DNA of 64,000 bases from Actinomycetota bacterium (GCA_018831265.1 JAHJCO010000024.1:1-64000); one strand, 5' to 3'. Positions 52,597 through 61,215 are shown, numbered from the stretch's first letter. Numbers and translations: made by a program. The notes: a model not told the origin generated them from the letters alone.

Positions 52597-55500
52597 TTGG
52601 GCGAGCGGACCGGGGGCGAGCGCAAGCAGGTGACAGTGCTGTTCGCGGACGTAGCCGGTTTCACGCCGCTGTCCGAGCAGATGGACCCCGAGGAGGTCTC
52701 GGACCTCATCCGGCCGGCCGTCGACATCATGAGCGGGGAGGTCCGCCGCTTCGGCGGGACCATTGCGCAGTACCTCGGTGACGGCATCATGGCCCTGTTC
52801 GGGGCGCCTGCAGCGCACGAGGACTCGCCCCGCAGGGCCGTCCACGCGGCGCTGGCGATCCAGGAGAAGCTCGCCGCTTACTCCTCGGAACTGTCCCACA
52901 AGGACATCGCCTTCGAGGTGAGGATCGGCCTGAACACGGGCCTGGTCGTGACCGGGAGCGTCGGCGAGGACGCCGCCATGACCTACACCGCTGTCGGGGA
53001 TACGGTGAACCTGGCCTCCCGCATGGAGTCCACCGCCCGGCCCGGCACCGTCCAGGTGACCGAGGACACCTACCGCCTCACCCGCGACTTCTTCGACTTC
53101 GAGGACCTGGGCGGGCTCAGCGTGAAGGGGGTGAGCCATCCGGTGAGGGCCCTCAGGCCGCTCGCCCCCCGGGAAGCGGAACCGCCCGGCGGGGCCGTCA
53201 TGCGCACGGGGTTCTCTCAGCTCTCCGGCCGAAGGGATGAGCTCGACCGGCTGACACTCCTCCTCGACGCCGCGGTCAGTGGGAACGGTCGTGCGGCCGC
53301 GGTAGTAGGGGAGCCGGGTGTCGGCAAGTCCAGGCTGGTGCGGGAGCTCCGGCTTTCCCGCGAGGGGGACGTTAGGTTCCTGGAGGGCGGCTGCCGCCAT
53401 TACGGGGAGTCCGTAGCCTACCTGCCCATCCTCCAGGTGCTCAAGAGCCTCCTCGGGCTGTCCGGATACGAGCCGGAGGAGGAAGGCCGCCGCAAGGTCC
53501 GAGCCGCACTCGACTCCCTCGACGCGGGACTGGCGGTAGCCACCGCGCCCCTCACCGAGATACTCTCACTCGGTGTCGACGACGAAGCGTTCCTGCTCAT
53601 CGAGCCGCCCGTGAGGCGCGAGCTGGCGTTCGAGGCCGTGGCCGGCCTCCTTGCTGCCGGGAGCCGCCGGCGCCCGTTGGTGCTCGTGATGGAGGACCTG
53701 CACTGGGTCGACGGGACCTCGGAGGAGCTCCTGGCCCGCTTCCTGGACCGGGTCGCCGCCATGCCGTTACTGCTCCTGCTGCTGTACCGCCCGGAGTACG
53801 TGCCTCCCTGGAACGGAAGGCCGGACGTCGAGGAGATCAGGCTGGACCAGCTTCCCAGGAAGGACTCCACACGGATGATCGCCTCGCTCCTTCCCGGCGC
53901 CCCGGTCTCACCCGAGCTCGACGAATTCATTTACTCCAGGACGGCGGGAAACCCGTTCTTCATGGAAGAGCTGGCCCGCTCCCTCGTGGAGGGCGGCATG
54001 GTCGAGATGGAAGGCGGCCTCCTGGTGCTCCCGGGCGACGCGACCGGGCCGATCGTCCCCGATACGGTCGAGGGCGTCATCGCCTCGCGCATCGACAGGC
54101 TGGACGCCGCCTCGAAGCGGACCCTGCAGGTAGCCTCCTGCATCGGGCGCCGCTTCTCCAACCGGTTGCTGGCCTCGGTCCTGGCGACCCCTGACGGCGG
54201 GCTGGATGGCATCCTGGCCGACCTCAAGTACATGGAGTTCATATTCGAGAGGTCGCGCGAGCCGGAGCCGGAGCATGAGTTCAAGCACGCCCTCACCCAG
54301 GATGTGGCTTACGGCTCGCTCCTGCTCAAGAAGAGGAGGGAGCTGCACTCTGCCATCGGGCGCGCGGTGGAGGCGCTCTACCCCGGGCGGCTGGAGGAGC
54401 ACTACGAGGAGCTGGCGTTCCATTTCTCGTGGGGGGACGACGACGAGAAGGCCATCGGCTACACGATGCTCGCGGGCGAGAAGGCGGCGAACTCCTACTC
54501 AATGCGTGAGGCGGTCGCCTTCTACCGCGAGGCCAAGAGACTGCTGGACGGGCAACCGGACACAGGTGAGGTCAGGGCGATGAAGCTGGCGGTCTGCCTC
54601 GCGCTCCAGGACCCGCTCGCGCTCATGAACTACCCGGATGGGAGCCTGGAGCTACTCGAGGAGGCCGAGTACCTGGCGGGCGAGACGGGCGACACCGCCG
54701 CGCTCGCCGAGATCTACCGCAAGTCGAGCCGCTACTTCGCGGTCAGGGGAGACAAGGCGAAGGCGGTGGCTTACTCGGAGAAGAGCCTGGAGGCGGCCCG
54801 AGACGTCGGGGACCTGGAGTCGATGGCGAGGGTGGCCTTCGACGTCTGCAACGCGCGGTTCGTAGCCGGGGACCTCCTGGGAGCCGCACGCACCGCCTCC
54901 GACGCCATGGAGTCGCTCGAGCGGGGGGGCAGGCGGACGGACCTGCATTACAGCGGGACCTGGACCGCCTACTCAGCCCTCGCCGGCTGCGGGGGGCTCG
55001 CGCTTGCCGGGCTGGGCGAGTTCGGCGGGGCCGCCGAAGCGCTCGCGCGGGGGCGGGCAAGTGCTCGCGCCGCCGATGACACGATGGGCACGGCGTGGAT
55101 CGACTACTGCTTCCTCACGCTGCACTTCTACAGGGGGGATGCCGAACGGCTGGTCGAGGGCTCCAGGGAAGCGATCGCCCGCTTCGAGGAGATCGGCGCC
55201 GGGTTCGTCCTCGGGTCCTGCTTCTCGTACCTGGCGTGCGGGCTCTACTTCGCCGGTGAGACGGCCGAAGCACTCGAGTGCGCCCGGACCGGTGTGGAAA
55301 AGGGACGGACCACGGGCCTTCCGACCAACCTCCCCCTGAGCCTCGTCGCGCTCTCGCTGGCCGAATCCGGGTCGGGGGACTTCGCCGCGGCCGGGGAGAG
55401 CGCACGCGAGGCCCTGGCGCTGTCCCGCATCCAGGGCAGCCGGCAGTTCGAGGCGTATGCGCTCTTCGCGCTGGGTGCCGCCGCCGGGCGCTCGGGGCCG

Positions 55501-55737
55501 TCCGACGACGACGCGGCGCGTAACATCCGCGAGGGCATCCGGATGGCCCGTGGGCAGTCCCGCAGCCCGGCGGTGTGCCACGGCCTGGTCTTCCTGGGAG
55601 AGATCCTGGCCCACACCGGGAGCGGTGACGAGGCGCGCGAGGCGCTTCGCGAGGCCGAGACGCTCGCCGTGGAGATGGGAATGGGGTACTGGCTCGACCG
55701 GGCGAGGGCGGGCCTGGCGGGGCTCGACCGCCGCTAA
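52597..55737 (+). CDS. Class III adenylate/guanylate cyclase fused to AAA ATPase and TPR-like region
   Basis: 1046 residues from a TTG at 52597, behind GGAGG; a longer in-frame ATG lies in the repeat. Residues 10-190 are a class III cyclase: metal-binding Asp in 'VTVLFADVAGFTPL', second Asp in 'YLGDGIMALFGAP', and 'AVGDTVNLASRMES' with the transition-state Asn/Arg. A STAND-type ATPase follows with Walker A 'VVGEPGVGKSRLV' near 250 and Walker B 'LVLVMEDLHWVD'. The C-terminal ~450 residues are alpha-helical TPR-like repeats. The layout suggests ligand- or partner-gated cyclic nucleotide synthesis. Confidence 0.9.
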   Translation: MGERTGGERKQVTVLFADVAGFTPLSEQMDPEEVSDLIRPAVDIMSGEVRRFGGTIAQYLGDGIMALFGAPAAHEDSPRRAVHAALAIQEKLAAYSSELSHKDIAFEVRIGLNTGLVVTGSVGEDAAMTYTAVGDTVNLASRMESTARPGTVQVTEDTYRLTRDFFDFEDLGGLSVKGVSHPVRALRPLAPREAEPPGGAVMRTGFSQLSGRRDELDRLTLLLDAAVSGNGRAAAVVGEPGVGKSRLVRELRLSREGDVRFLEGGCRHYGESVAYLPILQVLKSLLGLSGYEPEEEGRRKVRAALDSLDAGLAVATAPLTEILSLGVDDEAFLLIEPPVRRELAFEAVAGLLAAGSRRRPLVLVMEDLHWVDGTSEELLARFLDRVAAMPLLLLLLYRPEYVPPWNGRPDVEEIRLDQLPRKDSTRMIASLLPGAPVSPELDEFIYSRTAGNPFFMEELARSLVEGGMVEMEGGLLVLPGDATGPIVPDTVEGVIASRIDRLDAASKRTLQVASCIGRRFSNRLLASVLATPDGGLDGILADLKYMEFIFERSREPEPEHEFKHALTQDVAYGSLLLKKRRELHSAIGRAVEALYPGRLEEHYEELAFHFSWGDDDEKAIGYTMLAGEKAANSYSMREAVAFYREAKRLLDGQPDTGEVRAMKLAVCLALQDPLALMNYPDGSLELLEEAEYLAGETGDTAALAEIYRKSSRYFAVRGDKAKAVAYSEKSLEAARDVGDLESMARVAFDVCNARFVAGDLLGAARTASDAMESLERGGRRTDLHYSGTWTAYSALAGCGGLALAGLGEFGGAAEALARGRASARAADDTMGTAWIDYCFLTLHFYRGDAERLVEGSREAIARFEEIGAGFVLGSCFSYLACGLYFAGETAEALECARTGVEKGRTTGLPTNLPLSLVALSLAESGSGDFAAAGESAREALALSRIQGSRQFEAYALFALGAAAGRSGPSDDDAARNIREGIRMARGQSRSPAVCHGLVFLGEILAHTGSGDEAREALREAETLAVEMGMGYWLDRARAGLAGLDRR

Positions 55738-55749
55738 TCGCTTTCGCGC

Positions 55750-55755
55750 TATAAT
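55750..55755 (+). promoter_or_regulatory. -10 element TATAAT before the CBS-domain gene
   Basis: A perfect TATAAT lies 34 bases before the start, after the cyclase stop; the -35 is weak. Confidence 0.45.
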
Positions 55756-55783
55756 CTGACACAATGATGACCGGGGAGGAATG

Positions 55784-56233
55784 ATGAGAGTCGCCGACGC
55801 ATTCAACGAGAAGGTCGCCAAGTTAGCGAGCGCCGCCACGCTCTGCGACGCCGCTGAGCTGCTATCGGCCACACAGTCGAGCGAGCTGATGGTCGTCGAC
55901 GGGGATGACAACCTGCTGGGCGTCGTGTCGGAGGGCGACCTCGTCCGGGCCGTGATGCCTTCCCGGGACGAGGTGCTGGAGGGGGACCTCCCCCTCCTGT
56001 CCAGTCTCGAGCTGATCGCGGAGAAAGGGAGCAGCATCAAAGACCGGCGGGTGACCGAGATCATGATCACCGACCCGATAACCATGAGCCCCGAGGACCC
56101 CCTGCTCAAGGCCGCGCAGATAATGGACTCGAGGAAGATCCGAAGGCTCCCCGTGGTCGACGCCGGCAGGCTGGTCGGCACCCTGAGCAGGGCGGATATC
56201 TGCCTGCACGTCATCAGGGAGCAGGCCGACTGA
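55784..56233 (+). CDS. Two-CBS-domain protein
   Basis: 149 residues from the second of two consecutive ATGs, with GGGGAGGA upstream. Two CBS domains (about 8-60 and 85-145): 'LMVVDGDDNLLGVVSEGDLVRAV' and RRLPVVDAGRLVGTLSRADI. CBS pairs bind adenine nucleotides and act as energy or second-messenger sensors. The metallo-beta-lactamase-fold gene follows after 11 bases, so the two are probably co-transcribed. Confidence 0.88.
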   Translation: MRVADAFNEKVAKLASAATLCDAAELLSATQSSELMVVDGDDNLLGVVSEGDLVRAVMPSRDEVLEGDLPLLSSLELIAEKGSSIKDRRVTEIMITDPITMSPEDPLLKAAQIMDSRKIRRLPVVDAGRLVGTLSRADICLHVIREQAD

Positions 56234-56244
56234 GCACTAACGGC

Positions 56245-57141
56245 ATGCAACTGACGTACGAGATGGTCAGTGGTGTCCACCTGGTGGACTGCCTGTTCGG
56301 GGGCGTCCCGAGGCAGGGCGGCGCGTTTCTTGTGAGAGCGGAGCGGAACGTTCTGGTCGACACGGGCCCGACGGTTTCGTTCGAACGCCTCCTCGGCGCG
56401 CTGGACGCGCTCGGGGTGGACACCATCGACTTCCTGCTGCTCACCCACTTCCACCTGGACCACGCCGGGGCGACCGCGATGCTGCTGGAACGCTACCCCG
56501 GTGCCCGTGTGATGGTGGACGGTCGCAGCGCCGGGTACATGGTGGACCCGGAGAGGCTGGTGAAGAGCGCCGCCCGGGCGCTCGGGGACCTGGCGCGCCA
56601 CTACGGGACCATGCCGCCGGTGCCGGAGAGCAGCATGGTGGCGCTCTCGGACGGCCTCGTCATCGACCTGGGTGACAGGGCGCTGGAGGCCGTCTACTCG
56701 CCGGGCCACTCCAACGGCCACTATGCCTTCCTGGAGCGCGCCACCGGGAACCTTTTCTGCGGCGACGCGCTCGGGCACTACATCGAGGTAGAGGACTACG
56801 TATACCCGGCGACGCCGCCTCCCGAGTTCGACCCGGAGGTCTCGATAGCGACCGCGGGCATGCTGGGCGAACTGGACCCACAACTCCTGCTCCTCCCGCA
56901 CTTCGGCTCGGTCGACCGCCCCCGTGAGGTTATCGAACGGTTCGTCGGGCAGGTCCGAAGGTCGCTGGCCCTCGCCGGGGAACTGAAGGGACCGGACCGG
57001 ACCCCCGCCGTGCTGGCCGGGCGGCTGATCGAGGACATGCCGGACATACGACCGGAAGAGTCAGCCCTGATCACCGGCATACAGGAGGTCAACGCCGCGG
57101 GCGTGCTCCACTACCTCGCGCAAAAAGGGGGTCAAACCTGA
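56245..57141 (+). CDS. Metallo-beta-lactamase-fold hydrolase
   Basis: 298 residues. The metal-binding motif is 'LLTHFHLDHAG' (HxHxDH), with a later 'YSPGHSNGHYAFLE' and 'LFCGDALG' giving the bridging Asp. The family includes glyoxalase II-like and MBL-fold hydrolases. The C-terminal codons (KGGQT and stop) lie inside an inverted-repeat element, so the present end of the protein was probably set by that element. Confidence 0.87.
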   Translation: MQLTYEMVSGVHLVDCLFGGVPRQGGAFLVRAERNVLVDTGPTVSFERLLGALDALGVDTIDFLLLTHFHLDHAGATAMLLERYPGARVMVDGRSAGYMVDPERLVKSAARALGDLARHYGTMPPVPESSMVALSDGLVIDLGDRALEAVYSPGHSNGHYAFLERATGNLFCGDALGHYIEVEDYVYPATPPPEFDPEVSIATAGMLGELDPQLLLLPHFGSVDRPREVIERFVGQVRRSLALAGELKGPDRTPAVLAGRLIEDMPDIRPEESALITGIQEVNAAGVLHYLAQKGGQT

Positions 57142-57210
57142 GATTTTGCATTTCTTGCATCTGGGGTCAAACCTGAAATGCAAATTATGCAAGATTTCAG
57201 GTTTGACCCC
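57124..57210. repeat. Inverted-repeat element, GGGGTCAAACCTG ends
   Basis: GGGGTCAAACCTGAAAT (57161-57177) and its exact reverse complement (57194-57210) form a hairpin. A second copy of the left half starts at about 57127 with TTGCATTTCTTGCAT after it. GGGGTCA links it to family A. It overlaps the 3' end of the preceding gene. Confidence 0.8.
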
Positions 57211-57253
57211 ATTGCCCCGTGGCACCCGGGCGGCCGGGCTCCCGCGCCTCCAC

Positions 57254-57892
57254 TCACTTCCGGGCGGTGATGAGCTGGGTGAGCGGAAGGTTCCCCCGGC
57301 GCGAGACATCCTCGAAGCCGGCGTCCCGGACCTGCCTCTCGAGCCCCCCGTCGAACATCTCGCCTATCCAGCGCGGCTCGGCGAGCCGATAGTAAAGGGC
57401 CGCCGCAGGCCGGGCCGGTCCTCGCACCCTCCGGTAGTCGCTCACGATGAGGGTCCCACCCGGCCGGAGGAGCCTCGCGGCCTCTCCCAGCACGCAGGCC
57501 CTGTCGCGCCGCTTCAACTCGTGCAGGCCGAAGCTGATGTTCACGACGTCGGCCGTCTCGGCGGGCAGGGGCACCTCCCGGGCGTCGGCCTCGACGCCCT
57601 CCAGCCCCATGTAGCCCGAGAGCGTTAGTCTTTTCGCGACCACGCGCAGCAGCCTTGGGTCGAGGTCCACTGCGACGAGCCTCGCACCGGGAAACCTGCG
57701 CGCGTACTCGAGGAGCACGGAGCCGGTGCCGGTGAGGAGATCGACGAGCGTTCGCGTTCCGGCCGGAGCCTCGGCCGCGACCCGGGCGCGCGCACCGGGG
57801 CCGACGAGCCTGAGCGCGAGGTCGGCCATATCGTTGGTCAGCGTGTACCGGGCCATCATCACCAGGTAGCGAAGCCTGCTCGGCAACCTCAC
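57254..57892 (-). CDS. Class I SAM-dependent methyltransferase (UbiE/MenG-like)
   Basis: 212 residues from the GTG at 57892, 6 bases after GGGAGG; the frame is open further upstream, but that part is made by the operator-like palindromes. Motif I is 'LVDLLTGTGSVLLEYARRF', with 'LVAVDLDPRLL', 'ADVVNISFGLHEL' and 'LLRPGGTLIVSDYRRV'. It resembles methyltransferases of quinone or small-molecule pathways; the substrate is not known. A separate, well-formed operator lies 60-90 bases upstream. Confidence 0.82.
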   Translation of the reverse strand: MRLPSRLRYLVMMARYTLTNDMADLALRLVGPGARARVAAEAPAGTRTLVDLLTGTGSVLLEYARRFPGARLVAVDLDPRLLRVVAKRLTLSGYMGLEGVEADAREVPLPAETADVVNISFGLHELKRRDRACVLGEAARLLRPGGTLIVSDYRRVRGPARPAAALYYRLAEPRWIGEMFDGGLERQVRDAGFEDVSRRGNLPLTQLITARK

Positions 57893-57953
57893 CGCACGCC
57901 TCCCGCCTCTGACCGACAAGCCTGGTCCAGATCCCCGATTCCATCCGTGCAGA

Positions 57954-57982
57954 TTAACCATTGAATGGTTAGATTTAACCAT
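57954..57982 (-). promoter_or_regulatory. Operator with three TTAACCAT half-sites
   Basis: TTAACCAT, ATGGTTA and TTAACCAT alternate, creating two overlapping perfect palindromes: AACCATT-g-AATGGTT (57956-57970) and GGTTA-gatt-TAACC (57967-57980). It lies upstream of the methyltransferase start. A repressor of the TetR, MarR or ArsR type could bind; none is encoded beside it. Confidence 0.6.
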
Positions 57983-58014
57983 GATCCGGGCGAGACAGTC
58001 GCTCCAGGCCCGCA

Positions 58015-58049
58015 AGTGTAGCAAAAGTGCCTGACCCTTTTGCTACACT
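58015..58049. repeat. Hairpin family A with TGCCTGACC core, overlapping a stop codon
   Basis: AGTGTAGCAAAAG and CTTTTGCTACACT are perfect 13-bp arms around TGCCTGACC. The last bases form the TAG stop of the leftward YjbQ gene. Confidence 0.85.
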
Positions 58050-58461
58050 ACTCCCCCATCGCCTTGATCACGACGCGCTTAGGCCTCCGTCCGTCGAACT
58101 CCGCGTAGTACACCTGCTGCCAGGGCCCCAGGTCCAGCCTGCCGTCGGTGATGGGAACGATCACCTCGTGGTGGACCAGCAGGCTCTTGAGGTGCGCGTC
58201 TCCGTTGGTCTCCCCGGTGCGATGGTGACGATAGTCGGGCCCGGTCGGCGCGAGCCTCTCCGCCCACTCGTCGATGTCCGCGATGATGCCGGGCTCCGCG
58301 TCGTTGACATAGACGCCGGCGGTTATGTGCATCGCGCTCACCAGCACCATGCCCTCCCGGATGCCACTGGCCTCCACCAACCGCTCCACCTCGTCTGTAA
58401 TGTTGATGTACTCGCGGTTGCTTCGAGTGTCGAAGGTGAGGTACTCGGTACTGGTCTTCAT
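58048..58461 (-). CDS. YjbQ/UPF0047-family protein
   Basis: 137 residues, full length for the family. Conserved segments: '[21 protein letters not shown]', '[11 protein letters not shown]' and the end '[16 protein letters not shown]'. Some homologues have weak thiamine-phosphate synthase activity; the true role is uncertain. The stop codon falls in a family A hairpin. Confidence 0.9.
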   Translation of the reverse strand: MKTSTEYLTFDTRSNREYINITDEVERLVEASGIREGMVLVSAMHITAGVYVNDAEPGIIADIDEWAERLAPTGPDYRHHRTGETNGDAHLKSLLVHHEVIVPITDGRLDLGPWQQVYYAEFDGRRPKRVVIKAMGE

Positions 58462-58479
58462 CGCGCCTCCCGGAGTGCG

Positions 58480-59328
58480 CTAGCGATGCTTGCCGAGGGC
58501 GGGTGGGGCCTCGCTCCAGTCGGCCTTGTCGACCTTCCTGAAGCTGTCCGGGAGCAGCTCGAACACCTTGTCCCGCAGGAACTCGTTGTCGTCCTCGTGG
58601 GCGACGCGGAACATCTTCTCGTGGGTGATCTTCTGCTCCATCTTGGTGACCGCGTCCAGGACCAGGTCGATCATGCGGGCCATCATCTTCATGCCCTTCT
58701 TGTCCCGGTCGAGGTTCTCGCTCCACTCCTTCAAGCCCTCCACCCTGCGGCGGAACACGGTCTCCGGCTCGCCCTCGTCCTCCGGGTGCGGGTACGGCGG
58801 CATGAAGAACGGGACACCGATGCTCACCTGGATGCCCCCGTCGCCGTCCAGGCGGCGCCAGACGCCCACCGGCAGGATGGGGACGGGCACCGCGCGGGCC
58901 AGGTTGGCGAGCCCGAACATGAACGGCCCGAGCTGCCCGGCCGGGTAACGGGTACCCTCGGGGTGCACGAAGATGATCTTGCCCTTGCGGAGGTAGTCCA
59001 GGCTCCTGCGGATGGCCTTCGGCGCCTCGTTGACGGCGTCACGGTCGATGGGAATGGTGCCCAGCCAGTACCAGAGCAGCCAGCCCAGAATGCCCTCCTT
59101 GCCCTTCTTTATCTCGGTCTTGGCCCAGGGCAACATCCTGCTGCGGTTCATCACCTTGTTGATGGAGAGACCGACGGCGAAGACGTCCACCCCGGTCTGG
59201 TGGTTGGAGAGCACGATGAACGGTCCCTTGTAGGGCGCGTTCTCCTCCCCGGTGTGCTCGAGGTTGTACTTGGGCTTGGCGGCCAGGTAGAAGCCGATGG
59301 GCTTTACGATTACGTACCGCAACCACAT
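58480..59328 (-). CDS. PlsC-like 1-acyl-glycerol-3-phosphate acyltransferase
   Basis: 282 residues from the ATG at 59328 (GAAGGTGG upstream). The acyltransferase motifs are 'IVLSNHQTGVDVF' (motif I with HX4D: His then Asp) and 'IFVHPEGTRYPAG' (motif III, EGTR). The hydrophobic N-terminus would sit on the membrane. It adds the second acyl chain to lysophosphatidic acid or a related acceptor. The C-terminal ~110 residues are longer than in minimal PlsC. It starts next to the decayed flavodoxin-ferredoxin gene. Confidence 0.87.
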   Translation of the reverse strand: MWLRYVIVKPIGFYLAAKPKYNLEHTGEENAPYKGPFIVLSNHQTGVDVFAVGLSINKVMNRSRMLPWAKTEIKKGKEGILGWLLWYWLGTIPIDRDAVNEAPKAIRRSLDYLRKGKIIFVHPEGTRYPAGQLGPFMFGLANLARAVPVPILPVGVWRRLDGDGGIQVSIGVPFFMPPYPHPEDEGEPETVFRRRVEGLKEWSENLDRDKKGMKMMARMIDLVLDAVTKMEQKITHEKMFRVAHEDDNEFLRDKVFELLPDSFRKVDKADWSEAPPALGKHR

Positions 59329-59329
59329 G

Positions 59330-59622
59330 CTATGCCACCTTCTCCTCGTCGCTCGTCGAAAAGGCATCAGGCGAAAGGCCGACCTCGGCCATCAATCTCC
59401 TCCTGTCGGCCGCGCCGATGCCTCCATAATAGTACTGCGGCCCGACCGCTGTCGTCAGCAGCGCCTTTCGCGGGCAGCGGTTGAAGCACGCCCAGCACCC
59501 GATACAGCCCTCCCCCGCGACGGTGCAGACATGCCCGAAAGCCGCTCCAGCACCGCCCTCACGACATCAACGGCGAACCTGGTGTTCCCGGTGAACGACT
59601 CATAGACGACAAGCACTTCCAT
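59330..59622 (-). pseudogene. Decayed flavodoxin-ferredoxin fusion (EFR1-like), internal deletion
   Basis: An ATG at 59622 with GAGGAG upstream starts EVLVVYESFTGNTRFAVDVV, a flavodoxin N-terminus. After about 28 codons a different frame takes over with 'GCIGCWACFNRCPRKAL', 'YYGGIGAADRRRL' and a stop at 59330, i.e. the C-terminal ferredoxin part. The central flavodoxin and the rest of the cluster-binding region are missing. It is a pseudogene upstream of plsC. Confidence 0.7.
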
Positions 59623-59711
59623 CCGTAGCTCCTCTGTGTGGCAAAGCAATGATACTAGAAGAGGGGGGGACGGGTAATCTCGCGGGCTCCAAGTCAGATT
59701 CGACCCTGAAC

Positions 59712-60302
59712 TCACACTTCCGTCAAGGTGTCTGCAACCAACACAGTCCCAACTACTGGTTGCAGTTCCGGAGAGTCATTTCGTATCCCGATTCCGAATG
59801 GGTGCAGAAGAGGATTGTAGGTCGTTGTCCCCCCGAAGAACTGGAGCACTTTACTTGTCTTCTTCTCGGGGATTTCGTCTCCCGTAACGTTCGATGCTTC
59901 AAGAACCTCAATCGCTGCCTCATTGTCGAAGGCTCGTTTCATGAACGCCCCTTCGATCGTTACCCTGTCACCAACCCCAAGCTCGTCGACCGAATGCTTG
60001 AACTGTTTCTTCATCAGGTTGACGAGTACGGCTGCACGCATTCCTGTTACGGGGTCCTCTACGAGGAGATAAGCGTGTCGGATCAGAAAGTACAACGCGA
60101 GCTTCTCTTCTTTGAAAAGGCCGCATCGAAAGTCCCTTCTCATGACCACCGTACCGCGCAGCTCGACCCTGGTTCCATCGTCGGGGTCAAAATCACGCAC
60201 CGCTCGTCTGGGGACAAGGACATAGACCACCCAGGCCATCAAGCTGCCGACAACAAGAATTGCTGTAATGAGTATTATCCAGTCGACTGGCGACATCCCC
60301 AT
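59712..60302 (-). CDS. Membrane-anchored protein of unknown family
   Basis: 196 residues from the ATG at 60302. One N-terminal helix (about 7-29) is followed by a basic stop-transfer (PRRAVRDFD) and a soluble beta-rich domain containing 'GVGDRVTIEGAFMKRAFDNE', OB-like in appearance. G+C appears lower than in neighbouring genes, which suggests recent acquisition. No function is recognised. Confidence 0.6.
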   Translation of the reverse strand: MGMSPVDWIILITAILVVGSLMAWVVYVLVPRRAVRDFDPDDGTRVELRGTVVMRRDFRCGLFKEEKLALYFLIRHAYLLVEDPVTGMRAAVLVNLMKKQFKHSVDELGVGDRVTIEGAFMKRAFDNEAAIEVLEASNVTGDEIPEKKTSKVLQFFGGTTTYNPLLHPFGIGIRNDSPELQPVVGTVLVADTLTEV

Positions 60303-60370
60303 CTTCTACCTCAAGCGACCGCGAGATGTTTGCTAGGTGTCCAGAAGCATCTCGTAAACCCAGCCAGTTC

Positions 60371-60871
60371 TCAACTGGAATCTGACGCCTTCTCTGTCCC
60401 GTCGGTTTTAACGTCGATCAGCTTCGCGCGGGTGAAGTCGGCGCCGGTGAGGTCGCAGTCGGTGAAGTCCACCTCCTGCATATAAGCCCCGATGAAAACC
60501 GAGTCGCGCATGTCGGAGCCGGTGAATTCGGTGCGGTAGAGGATGCCCCTGACGAAGAGACCCTCGAAGAGGTCGCAGCCGCTCAGGTCGGCCTCGGCAA
60601 GGTTCGCGTTTCGCAGGTCGATGCGCTGGAGGTTCGAGCCGGAGAGCTTCGCGTGGGCGAGGTTGGCGTGGGTGCAGTACGCCTGCCTGAGATTCGTCTC
60701 GCGCAGGTCCGCTCCCTCCAGGTTGGTGACCATGAAGTTCGCATAGGGCATCTCGGCGCCCTTCAGCCTGGCACCGGAGAGATCGGGCCTGACGCCCATA
60801 TTGTCCTTGCGCCACTCGTTCCAGGCCTTGACGCCCTGCTTGATGATCTTCAGGTGCTGACTATCAGCCAA
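60371..60871 (-). CDS. Pentapeptide-repeat protein
   Basis: 166 residues from a TTG at 60871, 5 bases after GGAGG. After a short helical head come about 20 A(D/N)LxX pentapeptides ('GADLRETNLRQAYCTHANLA', 'AEADLSGCDLFEG'), forming a right-handed quadrilateral beta-helix. Members of the family mimic DNA or bind partner proteins; the role of this one is unknown. Confidence 0.88.
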   Translation of the reverse strand: MADSQHLKIIKQGVKAWNEWRKDNMGVRPDLSGARLKGAEMPYANFMVTNLEGADLRETNLRQAYCTHANLAHAKLSGSNLQRIDLRNANLAEADLSGCDLFEGLFVRGILYRTEFTGSDMRDSVFIGAYMQEVDFTDCDLTGADFTRAKLIDVKTDGTEKASDSS

Positions 60872-61215
60872 TGCGACCTCCGCGCCCCGTGAACCCAGAA
60901 AAAAGCCGCTTACCAGTACCCCATTCCATAAATCCGGTTGCATTCGAACGTCGATGCATCCGCACCTGCTGCGTTCCGCTCCCTCCGAGTACGACAAGCG
61001 TACGCGTCGGTCGCGCGCCTTGCATCTGCAGCGCCTCGCCGTTCTCGGTGCGACACCGTACTCATGAAATGGGGCACCAAGGCGGCGGCCAGACTATATC
61101 ACAACCGTGAACTCACCGGTGCCGCCGGGATACCGGTGTTACACTTGAAATTATGCAATTGAGATGCATAATTGCAGGGATTTCCAACGAAGAATCAGCT
61201 TCCCGGGGGTGAGTC
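60872..61215. other. Intergenic gap with an ATTATGCA hairpin
   Basis: No gene is supported here. ATTATGCA (61150-61157) and TGCATAAT (61165-61172) form an 8-bp stem about 45 bases before the next start and may be an operator. Confidence 0.5.

Noticed and set aside
57893..58024. An N-terminal extension of the methyltransferase at 57254
   Set aside because: The added residues are encoded by the TTAACCAT palindromes, there is no ribosome site, and a well-placed GTG with GGGAGG exists at 57892.
60938..61162. A plus-strand gene in the gap after the pentapeptide protein
   Set aside because: Short frames here have no ribosome site, no recognisable domain and Arg/Ala/Ser-rich composition.
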